In this document: positions 6,774-14,635 of the stretch, one piece after another
How positions within the stretch are numbered: the first letter of the stretch is position 1
How the letters are laid out: each line of letters begins with the position of its first letter
DNA from: CAZASK01 sp964487845
GTDB taxonomy: Bacteria > Chlamydiota > Chlamydiia > Chlamydiales > FEN-1388
Length of the DNA: 64,000 nucleotides
NCBI GenBank assembly: GCA_964487845.1
Contig: CAZASK010000001.1
Span: forward strand, 1-64,000
Direction: 5' to 3'
Notes under the pieces: generated by a model
Database searches by the model: none
Seen by the model: the letters and a program-made list of their open reading frames with translations, nothing else
What the model was told of the DNA's origin: nothing
Made by a program: the position numbers and the translations under genes

Positions 6774-8420
6774 TTAAGTAAAATGGTCTGTTCCGATGTA
6801 TGAGAGCACTCCACCTTTTTGTAGAGTGCGCATGACGTCGGGACGGACCTCTATAATGGTAAGCTGTACCCCATCTTTTGTGCATTTATCATAAAATGTT
6901 TTCAAAGCTTGCATGCCAGAGCTATCAATAAGAGGAACCGTTTTCATCTTGAGGATAATGTGTCTCGGCTTTTCTTGAAGCTGGCGATAACTTTCGCTGA
7001 GCATATCAGATACTCCAAAGAAAAATGGACCTTCTACTTCGAAAATTTGAGTTCCTTGGGGAATCGATACGTTTTCTGATGAACCGTTTGTATCAGATTC
7101 CGTACTCTCTTGAAGCATTTGGTATACAGTAGTCGTTGTCTTTTCAGCCATGTGTTTTAAAAATAAAAATGCCGAGAGGAGAATGCCTGCTTGGGCAGCG
7201 ACTGTGAGATCGAAAAATACAGTCATGAAATAGGTGGTGATAAGAACTGCACGGTCACTTCTTGGTCCTCTTAAAATAGTATGGAACCGCTCTATTTCGC
7301 TCATATTGTAGGCGATAAATATCAAGATAGCCGCAAGTGAAGCTAAAGGTATCTTCCCGCAAAACGGCGCCAGAAAAACCATCAGGAGCAAAATAGTGAT
7401 AGCATGTATGATTGCAGCAAAAGGGGTTTTAGCATGTAGTTGAACATTCGTTGTAGTGCGGGCAATAGCTCCTGTTGCAGGAATGCCTCCAAATAAGACA
7501 GCCGTGCAGTTTCCAATGCCTTGCGCTAAAAGTTCCAAATTGGAAGAGTGCTTTTTACCAGTCATAGTGTCAGCGATCATGCATGAAAGAAGGGATTCTA
7601 TGGCTCCCAAAAGGGCAATAGCAATAGCATCGGGAAAGAGAGTGCGCACTTTAGTGAGCGATATTTCTGGGAAATGGGGGTCAGGTAGCTCATGTGGTAT
7701 CGGCCCAAACATCGACTCTATTGTTTCAACAGGTAGCTCAAAGAGATACACAAGAGTGCTAGTAACGATAATAGCAAGAACAGCGCCAGGAATTTTTCTG
7801 TAGACCTTGCGGAAATAGACAATGAGGAGAAGTGTGATAATCCCAAGCGCGCAAGCAAAAAAATTGATAGAGCCAATTGCCTGCCAGTATTCAGTAATTT
7901 TTTCAGTAAATTCGGCAGAGGGATGGTCGATATGAAGACCTAAAAAATCGCGCAGCTGGGCTGTAAACAGCACAGTAGCAATTCCAGATATAAAGCCAGT
8001 AGTCACTGGATAGGGAATAAAGCGAATAAAAGTCCCGCACTTGAAAATTCCCATGAGGCATAAGAGGAAGCCAGCGAGAAAAGTAGCGAGAGCAAGATCC
8101 TCAAATCCATGTCTTTGGATGATGCTGTAGACAATCACAACAAAAGTCCCGGTTGGTCCTGAAATTTGATAGCGGCTACCACTGAGCAGAGCCGCCACTA
8201 TTCCCGCAGTAATGGCTGTATATAAGCCATGTTCTGGAGCGACGCCTGCACTGATAGCAAAAGCCATAACAAGGGGAAGCGAGATAATACCGACACTTAT
8301 TCCAGCGCTCAGGTCACTGAAAAAGGTAGATACAGTATATCCTTCTTGAAGACAGACGATAGACTTGGGGGTGAACTGGCGCAGGTGAGAAGAGAGTGTC
8401 TGAAAGAACTTTGTAAACAT
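6774..8420 (-). CDS. SulP-family anion transporter with STAS domain
   Basis: This is a 548-residue inner-membrane carrier of the SulP/SLC26 type. The N-terminal part has GISVGIISLPLVMAFAISAG and SGPTGTFVVIVYS, typical of the family's first helices, followed by about ten more membrane segments; the last 110 residues form a STAS domain (GPFFFGVSD ... VPLIDSSGMQALKTFYDKC). Substrates in the family include sulfate, bicarbonate, chloride and dicarboxylates; the sequence does not say which. The gene faces the carrier-like gene convergently, with only 13 bases between the stops. Confidence 0.9.
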   Translation of the reverse strand: MFTKFFQTLSSHLRQFTPKSIVCLQEGYTVSTFFSDLSAGISVGIISLPLVMAFAISAGVAPEHGLYTAITAGIVAALLSGSRYQISGPTGTFVVIVYSIIQRHGFEDLALATFLAGFLLCLMGIFKCGTFIRFIPYPVTTGFISGIATVLFTAQLRDFLGLHIDHPSAEFTEKITEYWQAIGSINFFACALGIITLLLIVYFRKVYRKIPGAVLAIIVTSTLVYLFELPVETIESMFGPIPHELPDPHFPEISLTKVRTLFPDAIAIALLGAIESLLSCMIADTMTGKKHSSNLELLAQGIGNCTAVLFGGIPATGAIARTTTNVQLHAKTPFAAIIHAITILLLMVFLAPFCGKIPLASLAAILIFIAYNMSEIERFHTILRGPRSDRAVLITTYFMTVFFDLTVAAQAGILLSAFLFLKHMAEKTTTTVYQMLQESTESDTNGSSENVSIPQGTQIFEVEGPFFFGVSDMLSESYRQLQEKPRHIILKMKTVPLIDSSGMQALKTFYDKCTKDGVQLTIIEVRPDVMRTLQKGGVLSYIGTDHFT

Positions 8421-8587
8421 ATTTGTCTACTACTTACATTGTCTTGTAGCTCACATCACGAGCTAGAAGCACTAAGGCAAGCATATAATGTGAAGGGAAA
8501 AAAAGCAAAAACTTTGCGTAAAAGCAAAGCGATTTGTTACGATCGAGAACTTGAAACTTGAGGGAACGCCACTAACTAGGAATAACT

Positions 8588-10906
8588 ATGCTCTCTTTTT
8601 TACGACGCCATCAAAGAATTCTTTTCGCATGCATCACTGTTGTGATTGTCATTTCCTTTTCATTTTTTGGAACATATAGCGCGTTTGTTTCGCAGCCGAC
8701 TCGGGATGGGCTTGCCTTTGTAGCTGTCGACGGCAGTCGAGTATATCACTCAGAGCTGCAGGATCTTATGTCGTTTATTTCCACAGATTCACTCGATGAA
8801 AGAATGGCCTCGCAGCCCTATTCTGGTAATGGATTAAATGATGGAGTCTTCGCTCAAGATATATGTGGAAACAATTTAGCGACAGTGATTGCCAAGCCAT
8901 TTTTGCAACAGCTTTCCTCTGATTTGAACACGCGATTTGAGCGTGAAAAGGCATACGTTCCCTATAAACATCCACATGCTCCTTTCATTAATGCAGAATT
9001 GGTGTGGAATTATTTTGCGCCAGACATAAAAAAACATTTTGACGCGCTTCGCGGAGTAGAAAACCCACTTATAGAAAATGCATTTACTAGTCGAGTACAG
9101 CTTTTTTTAGCAGAAAGACAATTTCCTGCACTCTATCTCAAGCAGCTGATTCGCTATCAGGAAGCACAACAAAAATCAGTTCAGCAAGACGATCAATTGC
9201 TTTCTAGAGATCTTTCGTTATTCGGCTATCATCAAGCGCAAGATTGGTTTGGAAAAACGTATCTTGAGCTTGTAGCAAAATATATTATCAATGTGGCAAA
9301 GCAAGCAGAGTCAGAAGGATGCTTAGTCACGAAAGAAGAAGCACTTGCTTCACTTTTTGCAAATGCACGTGAGACATTTACTGAAAGTAAGCTGAATCAG
9401 TACTACGGAATCATTGGTCCTGGGGAATATTTACAAACAACTGTGCATCGTTTAGGGATGGATCAAGGGCGTGCTGTTCATGTATGGCGATGGGTGCTGA
9501 CGTTTAGACGATATATTGCAGAAAAAAAGGGATCTATCCTTCTTGATAACCTTGCATTCCGAGATTTCTATAACCATAGAAATGAATTTGTAGATGTAGA
9601 GGTATATACGCTTCCACAAGAGCTGAGTATACGAAACATCGAGGATATGGAAAAATTTGATTTGTATGTAAAAGCGGTAACACATTCAAAAAATAGAGAT
9701 TCGACGCAGCCATTTGTAGTCCCTGATAAGATGCTTCCTCCAAGTGAAGTGAAAAAGCTCTATCCAGATTTGGTAAAACGCTCATTCAAGCTGCAATATG
9801 CTCTGGTTAAAAAGCAGGAAATAGAGGGGAAAATCGGGCTTTTAAAAACTTGGCAGTGGCAGGTAGGGGAAAATAATTGGAAAGTTTTGCAAGCTCATTT
9901 TGCAGAGCTAGCACAAGTGAAGGCACCAACAGAGGAAGCAAGGCATGCAGCCTTAGATGCACTTGATGAAAAAGTGCGCACAAAAATAGATGCATTTTCA
10001 AGATCAGAGATTGTCGATCAGCATCCTGAGTGGATACAAGAGGCACTTTCACAAGCCGCAATGAAAGAAGTAGAGCTATCACTGCGTGAGCAAGGAGGAG
10101 CCTTCCCATTTACAGGAATTACGGATAGACATGCCTTTTTTGCTCTCTTAGATGAAGCGAAGTTAGGTGAGCAATCCGAGGCTTTGAATATGTATTCTCA
10201 AGACGGATCGACCTATTATCGATTCGTGGTACAGGAGCGAGGCGATGAGAGCGTTCTTTCATATGAGGAGGCTCTTCGTGATGCGACCCTTGAGCGATTG
10301 CTCAATACGGTGCTCGACCTGACCTACCAAAGAGTTCGCAAGGAAAAGCCGAGTCGTTATTTGGCTGAAAATGGCGAATGGAAGCCTTTGGCTGTTGTAA
10401 AGTCAGAAATCGCGTCTGTCTACTTTGATGAGCAGTATATGTCTCTGGATATGGAAGTTGAAAAATTCAAAAAAGCACTCCCTCATCTTACTTCATGGGA
10501 AGATCGCCAGAAGGCGAGAGTAGCATGTCGTCTTGCTACCTATATGCAAAACGCACAAGAGGCTATAAAGCAAGATTCAGAGTCATTTGCAAAGTGGAAA
10601 CTTGTGAAAAATGAAAAGAGGGTGCTACGGAATACCCCAGATGCAGATATAGATTCTATAGAGGCATTTTCTCTGCCGAAGCATAGCTGGTCGAAATTGC
10701 AGTTTATGGGAACGTCAGGTCTTGTATTTTATAAAGTAGTCGAAAAAGGGATTGCTGATGCGAACGAGGAAGTTCGTGCGCGAGTGTTGCAAGCAAAAGA
10801 GCTCCTTGGACATGCAGCTATTGTAGAGCTGGGGACAAGACTACTTGAAGTCATGCAGCAAAAGGATGCAATCCAGATAGAAAAGCCGCAGGATCTATCA
10901 TCATGA
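8588..10906 (+). CDS. SurA/PpiD-like periplasmic chaperone, membrane-anchored
   Basis: A 772-residue protein with one N-terminal membrane segment (about residues 12-31, preceded by RRHQR) and a large extracytoplasmic part, the topology of PpiD. The start LRRHQRILFACITVVIVISF and the following VDGSRVYHSELQDL match the SurA_N-type chaperone beginning seen in PpiD proteins. I do not see a clear parvulin catalytic domain in the middle, so it may be a chaperone without isomerase activity. It would assist folding of outer-membrane or secreted proteins. The stop overlaps the next start by four bases. Confidence 0.7.
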   Translation: MLSFLRRHQRILFACITVVIVISFSFFGTYSAFVSQPTRDGLAFVAVDGSRVYHSELQDLMSFISTDSLDERMASQPYSGNGLNDGVFAQDICGNNLATVIAKPFLQQLSSDLNTRFEREKAYVPYKHPHAPFINAELVWNYFAPDIKKHFDALRGVENPLIENAFTSRVQLFLAERQFPALYLKQLIRYQEAQQKSVQQDDQLLSRDLSLFGYHQAQDWFGKTYLELVAKYIINVAKQAESEGCLVTKEEALASLFANARETFTESKLNQYYGIIGPGEYLQTTVHRLGMDQGRAVHVWRWVLTFRRYIAEKKGSILLDNLAFRDFYNHRNEFVDVEVYTLPQELSIRNIEDMEKFDLYVKAVTHSKNRDSTQPFVVPDKMLPPSEVKKLYPDLVKRSFKLQYALVKKQEIEGKIGLLKTWQWQVGENNWKVLQAHFAELAQVKAPTEEARHAALDALDEKVRTKIDAFSRSEIVDQHPEWIQEALSQAAMKEVELSLREQGGAFPFTGITDRHAFFALLDEAKLGEQSEALNMYSQDGSTYYRFVVQERGDESVLSYEEALRDATLERLLNTVLDLTYQRVRKEKPSRYLAENGEWKPLAVVKSEIASVYFDEQYMSLDMEVEKFKKALPHLTSWEDRQKARVACRLATYMQNAQEAIKQDSESFAKWKLVKNEKRVLRNTPDADIDSIEAFSLPKHSWSKLQFMGTSGLVFYKVVEKGIADANEEVRARVLQAKELLGHAAIVELGTRLLEVMQQKDAIQIEKPQDLSS

Positions 10907-11535
10907 TATATGAGAAGGTGCCTCACGAGCTTTTATTTACTTTTGAAATAGAATGTTTTCGAGGACCTTTCAATAAAAACGCGTGTACTCCATGGCAGCT
11001 ACCATCTTTTGAAAAAAAAGCTAAGATCGATGGTTCTGCTCGAGTGCATATGGCATGGGATATGCAGGGGCTGTCATTTCGTTTTCAAGTGCCCTATGAA
11101 GGGACTTTTCGTTGTGTCCATCCCAATATTCAAGAGGGTGATTCTATAGAGCTATTTATTGATACAAGAAATGTGAAGACATCGCGTTCTACACATCGCT
11201 TTTTTCACCACTTTTTTTTCTTACCAGAGCGTATTGATGGGATCCAATGTGGTGAAATAACTAAGTTTCGTAGTCTGGATACACACCCACTTGCACCACA
11301 AAAGGAATTTGGCCTCGCTATAATCACTCAAGACGGTCAATATGTCATGGATATACATATCCCTTCACATTGTTTGCACGGCTATCACCCAGAAGTTGGA
11401 GAGCAGTTAGGGCTTTGTTATACGATCAATCGATATCAAAAAAGACCATATAGTTGGCCATTTTCAGAAGAGCAAGCCTCTTTGTGCTATCAACCCCATC
11501 TTTTCCCTACCATTACACTACAGGAGACATTATGA
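10903..11535 (+). CDS. CBM9-like beta-sandwich protein, 210 aa
   Basis: The pattern of strands and motifs (ARVHMAWDMQGLSFRFQV, then GDSIELFIDTRNVK, then a late LGLCYTINRY) resembles family 9 carbohydrate-binding modules and DOMON-like domains, in which such segments form a beta sandwich. There is no signal peptide, which is unusual for a carbohydrate binder, so it may bind a cytoplasmic ligand or partner. It is coupled by ATGA overlaps to the chaperone gene before it and to gcvH after it. Function unknown. Confidence 0.6.
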   Translation: MIYEKVPHELLFTFEIECFRGPFNKNACTPWQLPSFEKKAKIDGSARVHMAWDMQGLSFRFQVPYEGTFRCVHPNIQEGDSIELFIDTRNVKTSRSTHRFFHHFFFLPERIDGIQCGEITKFRSLDTHPLAPQKEFGLAIITQDGQYVMDIHIPSHCLHGYHPEVGEQLGLCYTINRYQKRPYSWPFSEEQASLCYQPHLFPTITLQETL

Positions 11536-11882
11536 AAAAATATACTGAAAGTCATGAGTGGGTAGAGGTTCAAGCATCCATTGCAACGATTGGAATTACA
11601 CAATTCGCAGCAGAGGAGATTGGAGAGGTTGCCTTTGTAGAGCTTCCCCATGTAGGTGAAGTATTACAAAAAGAGGATATGGGCGCTGTTATTGAATCTT
11701 CAAAGGCTGCGATTGATATTGCAAATCCTATTTCCGGAGTAGTTGTAGAGGTGAATGAAGCACTTGGCAAGCAGCCTCAGCTTGTTCATGCATCTGCTGA
11801 AGATAAGGGGTGGCTCTATCGTATTCAACTCTCAACGCCCGAAGAATTACGCGATCTTCTTGACAAGCCGATGAGAGTATAG
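11532..11882 (+). CDS. gcvH: glycine cleavage system H protein
   Basis: GcvH is the lipoyl carrier of the glycine cleavage system. The 116 residues contain YTESHEWVEV at the start and the lipoylation site ESSKAA with Lys58, followed by NPISGVVVEVNEAL. I chose the ATG at 11532, which overlaps the previous stop, because longer forms would extend into that gene. No gcvT, gcvP or lpd is nearby; chlamydiae are known to keep gcvH without a full cleavage system, so here it may serve as a lipoyl relay or store supplied by the LplA encoded at 5153. Confidence 0.94.
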   Translation: MKKYTESHEWVEVQASIATIGITQFAAEEIGEVAFVELPHVGEVLQKEDMGAVIESSKAAIDIANPISGVVVEVNEALGKQPQLVHASAEDKGWLYRIQLSTPEELRDLLDKPMRV

Positions 11883-11916
11883 CTGGACTTTTGACAAAAA
11901 ACCGGCCATCCTTTTT

Positions 11917-12201
11917 TCAGTAGATTCTATTTTGATACACGTTATTCCAATACTCATGCATGTTATTATAGTATTGACGTGCCCAATCCTGAGGGGTGTA
12001 TACTTTATAGTTATTGATTAAGTCATCACTTTCATCAGGAAACATGTGATCGTGCGGTGGTTGAATATATTTTTGAAGGGGTTTTATGCAATTTTTATAA
12101 AATCCCTTACCTTTGCAGCATGCTTTACATCCGGTGAATAATTTTTTCACGCCTACAACAGTAATTCCACGGATTAATTTATTGCCACTCACAAACATCA
12201 A
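11917..12201 (-). CDS. C-terminal part of a cysteine-rich secreted protein (separated by a frameshift)
   Basis: This frame encodes 94 residues with CKACCKGKG and a tail rich in Tyr, Asn and Trp. The first possible start is a weak TTG-ATG with no ribosome binding site, and the frame is open well upstream of it, back to an A7 tract (T7 on the plus strand at 12281-12287). Removing one A there joins it to the gene upstream without any stop, so I read it as the second half of one 298-residue protein and not as an independent gene. The added stretch contains CAGYC, consistent with a disulfide-rich exported protein. Confidence 0.5.
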   Translation of the reverse strand: MMFVSGNKLIRGITVVGVKKLFTGCKACCKGKGFYKNCIKPLQKYIQPPHDHMFPDESDDLINNYKVYTPQDWARQYYNNMHEYWNNVYQNRIY

Positions 12202-12241
12202 TGCGGCATCTCTTGCATCTTCGCAATATCCAGCACATTTT

Positions 12242-12814
12242 TCATAACTTTGGTATTTGTGCTTTGGTAGTAGCTCTACCTTTTTTTACTGATTCAGCAC
12301 AATCATTGCAGCATGGATCTTCTTGCTTTATTTTTAGTCTTACTTTTCCATTTTCATATGACACATGATTCTTAGATTCTATGAGGTTTTTTGCTATCAA
12401 TTCTTCGGTAAATTGGTCAACCTCTTCTTCATTTAAGCCATCCATATTTTCAAGGATAGTGTAATCACCTTCATCAACAGCTCTTATTGTTGATTCGTCA
12501 AGTTTATCTAATATTTTTCTCTCTCTAATATGGTCAGGACTAACCTTGCCAAGGTGGGATAGAGAAGTAAGTCGTCCATGCCATGCCTCTAGAAAGATTT
12601 TTTTCTGCTCAATCGACATCTCTTGAAATACTTGCTCAACTTCCTGAATTTCAGGGCACATTTCAAAGCATATTTGGTTGTATCGAATTAAAGCGCTTCC
12701 GTATAGACCCTTTTCATATAGATCATGGGCCTCGATACTAATTTCATGTACATGAGTGATATCAGAAGCAGTTAAAGATCCTAAGAACAATAGACAGGCA
12801 AGAACAAGTTTCAT
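12242..12814 (-). CDS. secreted protein, N-terminal part (190 aa as it stands)
   Basis: A clear Sec signal peptide (MKLVLACLLFLGSLTAS) starts the protein, with likely cleavage after residue 16 or 17. The next 130 residues are acidic and helical, with no domain I know. A cysteine cluster, CCNDC, appears just before an A7 tract; the frame ends about 13 codons after the tract. Losing one A of the tract would carry translation into the downstream open frame to 11917. The tract could be a sequencing error, a decayed gene, or a slippage site making two products. Expressed location is predicted to be periplasm, surface or host. Confidence 0.65.
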   Translation of the reverse strand: MKLVLACLLFLGSLTASDITHVHEISIEAHDLYEKGLYGSALIRYNQICFEMCPEIQEVEQVFQEMSIEQKKIFLEAWHGRLTSLSHLGKVSPDHIRERKILDKLDESTIRAVDEGDYTILENMDGLNEEEVDQFTEELIAKNLIESKNHVSYENGKVRLKIKQEDPCCNDCAESVKKGRATTKAQIPKL

Positions 12815-12966
12815 GCGCTTCCTTTTTTGACAGGACTTATATGCTATTAGGAAGATAACGTATAGCGTTTTTTGCTGTTGATCGGTCGCTTTTTAAGCGA
12901 GTAGAATTTTATGAAGAGCAATTTGAATAAGCCTGTAGAGTATTCCACAGGCTTATGAACGAAGCG

Positions 12967-13431
12967 TTATCCGTTTCTGAGGGATTCAGCTTTTTGGAAT
13001 AAAAATACAGCTGTAGCGGCGCTCAATACAGCTCCGATAGCCATCACTGGATTTCCTGTGAGCCCAAAGAGAATAGCATCTTTAACGACTTCTGCTGTTG
13101 CCCCAAAGGCGAAACCTTGTACAATGGTCTGCTGAAGTTCTACAGGTACATTGATCACTTCTGCTTTATGGAGAGCATACGCGCTGAGTGCTGTAACAGC
13201 CGTTGTAATTGGGAAGAAGAGATAGCCTAGAGCATAAGGTAAAGCATAAAAGGCATCTTGTACTATTTGAGCGATTCTTGGATCAAAATTATCATCACTC
13301 CAATCTGCAACTTCTCTTCCTAGCCAGTTATATGTTTCAATGACTTCATCAGTAACGTCTTGGATGAGGAGGAGTGTTGGCTCCATTATTTTTTGTATTT
13401 CAGGAGGTAGTTTTTCGAGTAGGCAGGTCAT
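12967..13431 (-). CDS. small membrane protein with paired hydrophobic segments, Inc-like
   Basis: The 154-residue protein has a soluble N-terminal third and then long hydrophobic stretches (ALPYALGYLFFPITTAVTAL, about residues 62-83; a second hairpin from about 108 to 146) and ends with a short charged tail. Closely spaced hydrophobic hairpins are the hallmark of chlamydial inclusion-membrane (Inc) proteins, although Parachlamydiales Inc candidates are predicted only from this feature. No enzymatic motif is seen. It stands alone between two minus-strand genes with gaps of about 150 and 260 bases. Confidence 0.6.
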   Translation of the reverse strand: MTCLLEKLPPEIQKIMEPTLLLIQDVTDEVIETYNWLGREVADWSDDNFDPRIAQIVQDAFYALPYALGYLFFPITTAVTALSAYALHKAEVINVPVELQQTIVQGFAFGATAEVVKDAILFGLTGNPVMAIGAVLSAATAVFLFQKAESLRNG

Positions 13432-13688
13432 GGCTTGATTCCTTTTTTTATTCTGTTTTAATGTCTCACTTTAACCTTGCATAATACTGTGGGATTGTTT
13501 CTTAAGTCTTGTATACTCAAGATATTTCAACCCTTAGCATGACAAGCATGAAGGTGAGTTATCAGGAATTGTTGTTCAATTTCCTGACGGTTATATATAC
13601 CTGTCTCGACAGCTGAGTGAGGTATATTGCCTTTAGACGATACACTAGTGCATGGTTATTAATAAAATGTTAAGGAATAATGAAGTGT

Positions 13689-14387
13689 TTATGAAGTGTC
13701 TATAGCCACACATAGTCCATATATTCTTTTTGGGTTTCCATTCAATAGTGCGTACGCACAGCATTCAAGAGTGCGTCCGCTTTTCATAAAGTCGTCGATT
13801 ACGAGTATGTTGGCGCCTTCAAGAGTGGACTTGTGTGATGCAAGAGAAAATGTATGAAGAGGAAGTTGTGTGCGCTCGCATGTAGGAAGGTTGGTTTGTT
13901 TCATATGAAGCAATTGTTTGTCTAAAAGAGCAAGTACTGGGATGTGAAGGAGCTTCCCTAACTCTTGAGCTAAAAGTTGTGAGGCTTGTGGTCTCGCCCA
14001 CTTTGAGTAGGGAGGGACAAAGGTGATGTAGTCTGGTGTAGGCCAGCCGAGAGCTTCGAGTTGAATCAGAAGATATGACGCTAGACCGGATGCTAGGTAG
14101 GGAGTTGTATGAGAAAGAGAAGAAAGGAGAGATTGAATGGGTGGTGATAGCTCGAACGCGGAGGCTTTATAGTCACAAAAACGCGCTTGTCCTCTGCAAT
14201 GCTGGCAATTTTGGCTTTCTTTCATCTGAAAGCAGAATCCACATCGATTTTTATAATCGAGCAGGGCCAAGTCTTCCTGGCACAGCTTGCATAGAGTAGA
14301 GTGTCTTTTTGTGAGCGGATGTGTGCAATGAAGACAGATTGGGGGGTAGCAGAAGTGGAGAAGAGACTTGAATAAAGAAAAAATCAT
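13689..14387 (-). CDS. comF: ComF-family phosphoribosyltransferase-like protein
   Basis: The 232-residue protein begins with zinc-binding CxxC pairs (CYPPICLHC, CKLC, CGFC, CQHC) and ends with the PRPP-binding loop ILVIDDFMKSGRT, in which two acidic residues precede the S/T-G turn. This is the ComF/GntX family. In competent bacteria ComF assists import of single-stranded DNA; in obligate intracellular organisms its role is not settled. It is transcribed away from nqrB, and the MITE-like element lies in the shared upstream region. Confidence 0.85.
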   Translation of the reverse strand: MIFSLFKSLLHFCYPPICLHCTHPLTKRHSTLCKLCQEDLALLDYKNRCGFCFQMKESQNCQHCRGQARFCDYKASAFELSPPIQSLLSSLSHTTPYLASGLASYLLIQLEALGWPTPDYITFVPPYSKWARPQASQLLAQELGKLLHIPVLALLDKQLLHMKQTNLPTCERTQLPLHTFSLASHKSTLEGANILVIDDFMKSGRTLECCAYALLNGNPKRIYGLCVAIDTS

Positions 14388-14445
14388 GTTTTACTGTTGA
14401 CTTTTGATCATTTTCTGATAGGGTTTGAGAAAACATTTGTATATA

Positions 14446-14611
14446 AGACCTCTTGCGTAATTAAGGTTCTGTCGATTTTCGGGTTCTTTTGAGCCGCTTT
14501 TCGATTCGAATTACAGGGATTATATCCGTTGATATTACCCCTGTAATTCGAATCGAAAATCGGCCAAAATAATCCCAAAAAGCGACGAACCCTTCATTAC
14601 GCAAGAGGTCT
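14446..14611. mobile_element. 166-bp foldback MITE-like element
   Basis: The two ends are perfect 16-base inverted repeats (AGACCTCTTGCGTAAT at 14446-14461, its complement at 14596-14611). The similarity continues inward along almost the whole element, and a central pair of 17-base arms (14502-14518 and 14539-14555) is also perfect, so the element could fold into one long imperfect hairpin. It has no coding capacity. Flanking bases are AT-rich, with at most a short ATA duplication. This is the structure of a miniature inverted-repeat element mobilised by a related transposase elsewhere. It sits between comF and nqrB, ending 25 bases before the nqrB start. Confidence 0.75.
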
Positions 14612-14635
14612 ATAGATAACGGATCAAGGATTTTC

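Noticed and set aside
13540..13610. Short plus-strand frame of 22 codons in the gap before comF
   Set aside because: No ribosome binding site and no neighbours on the same strand; too short to support.
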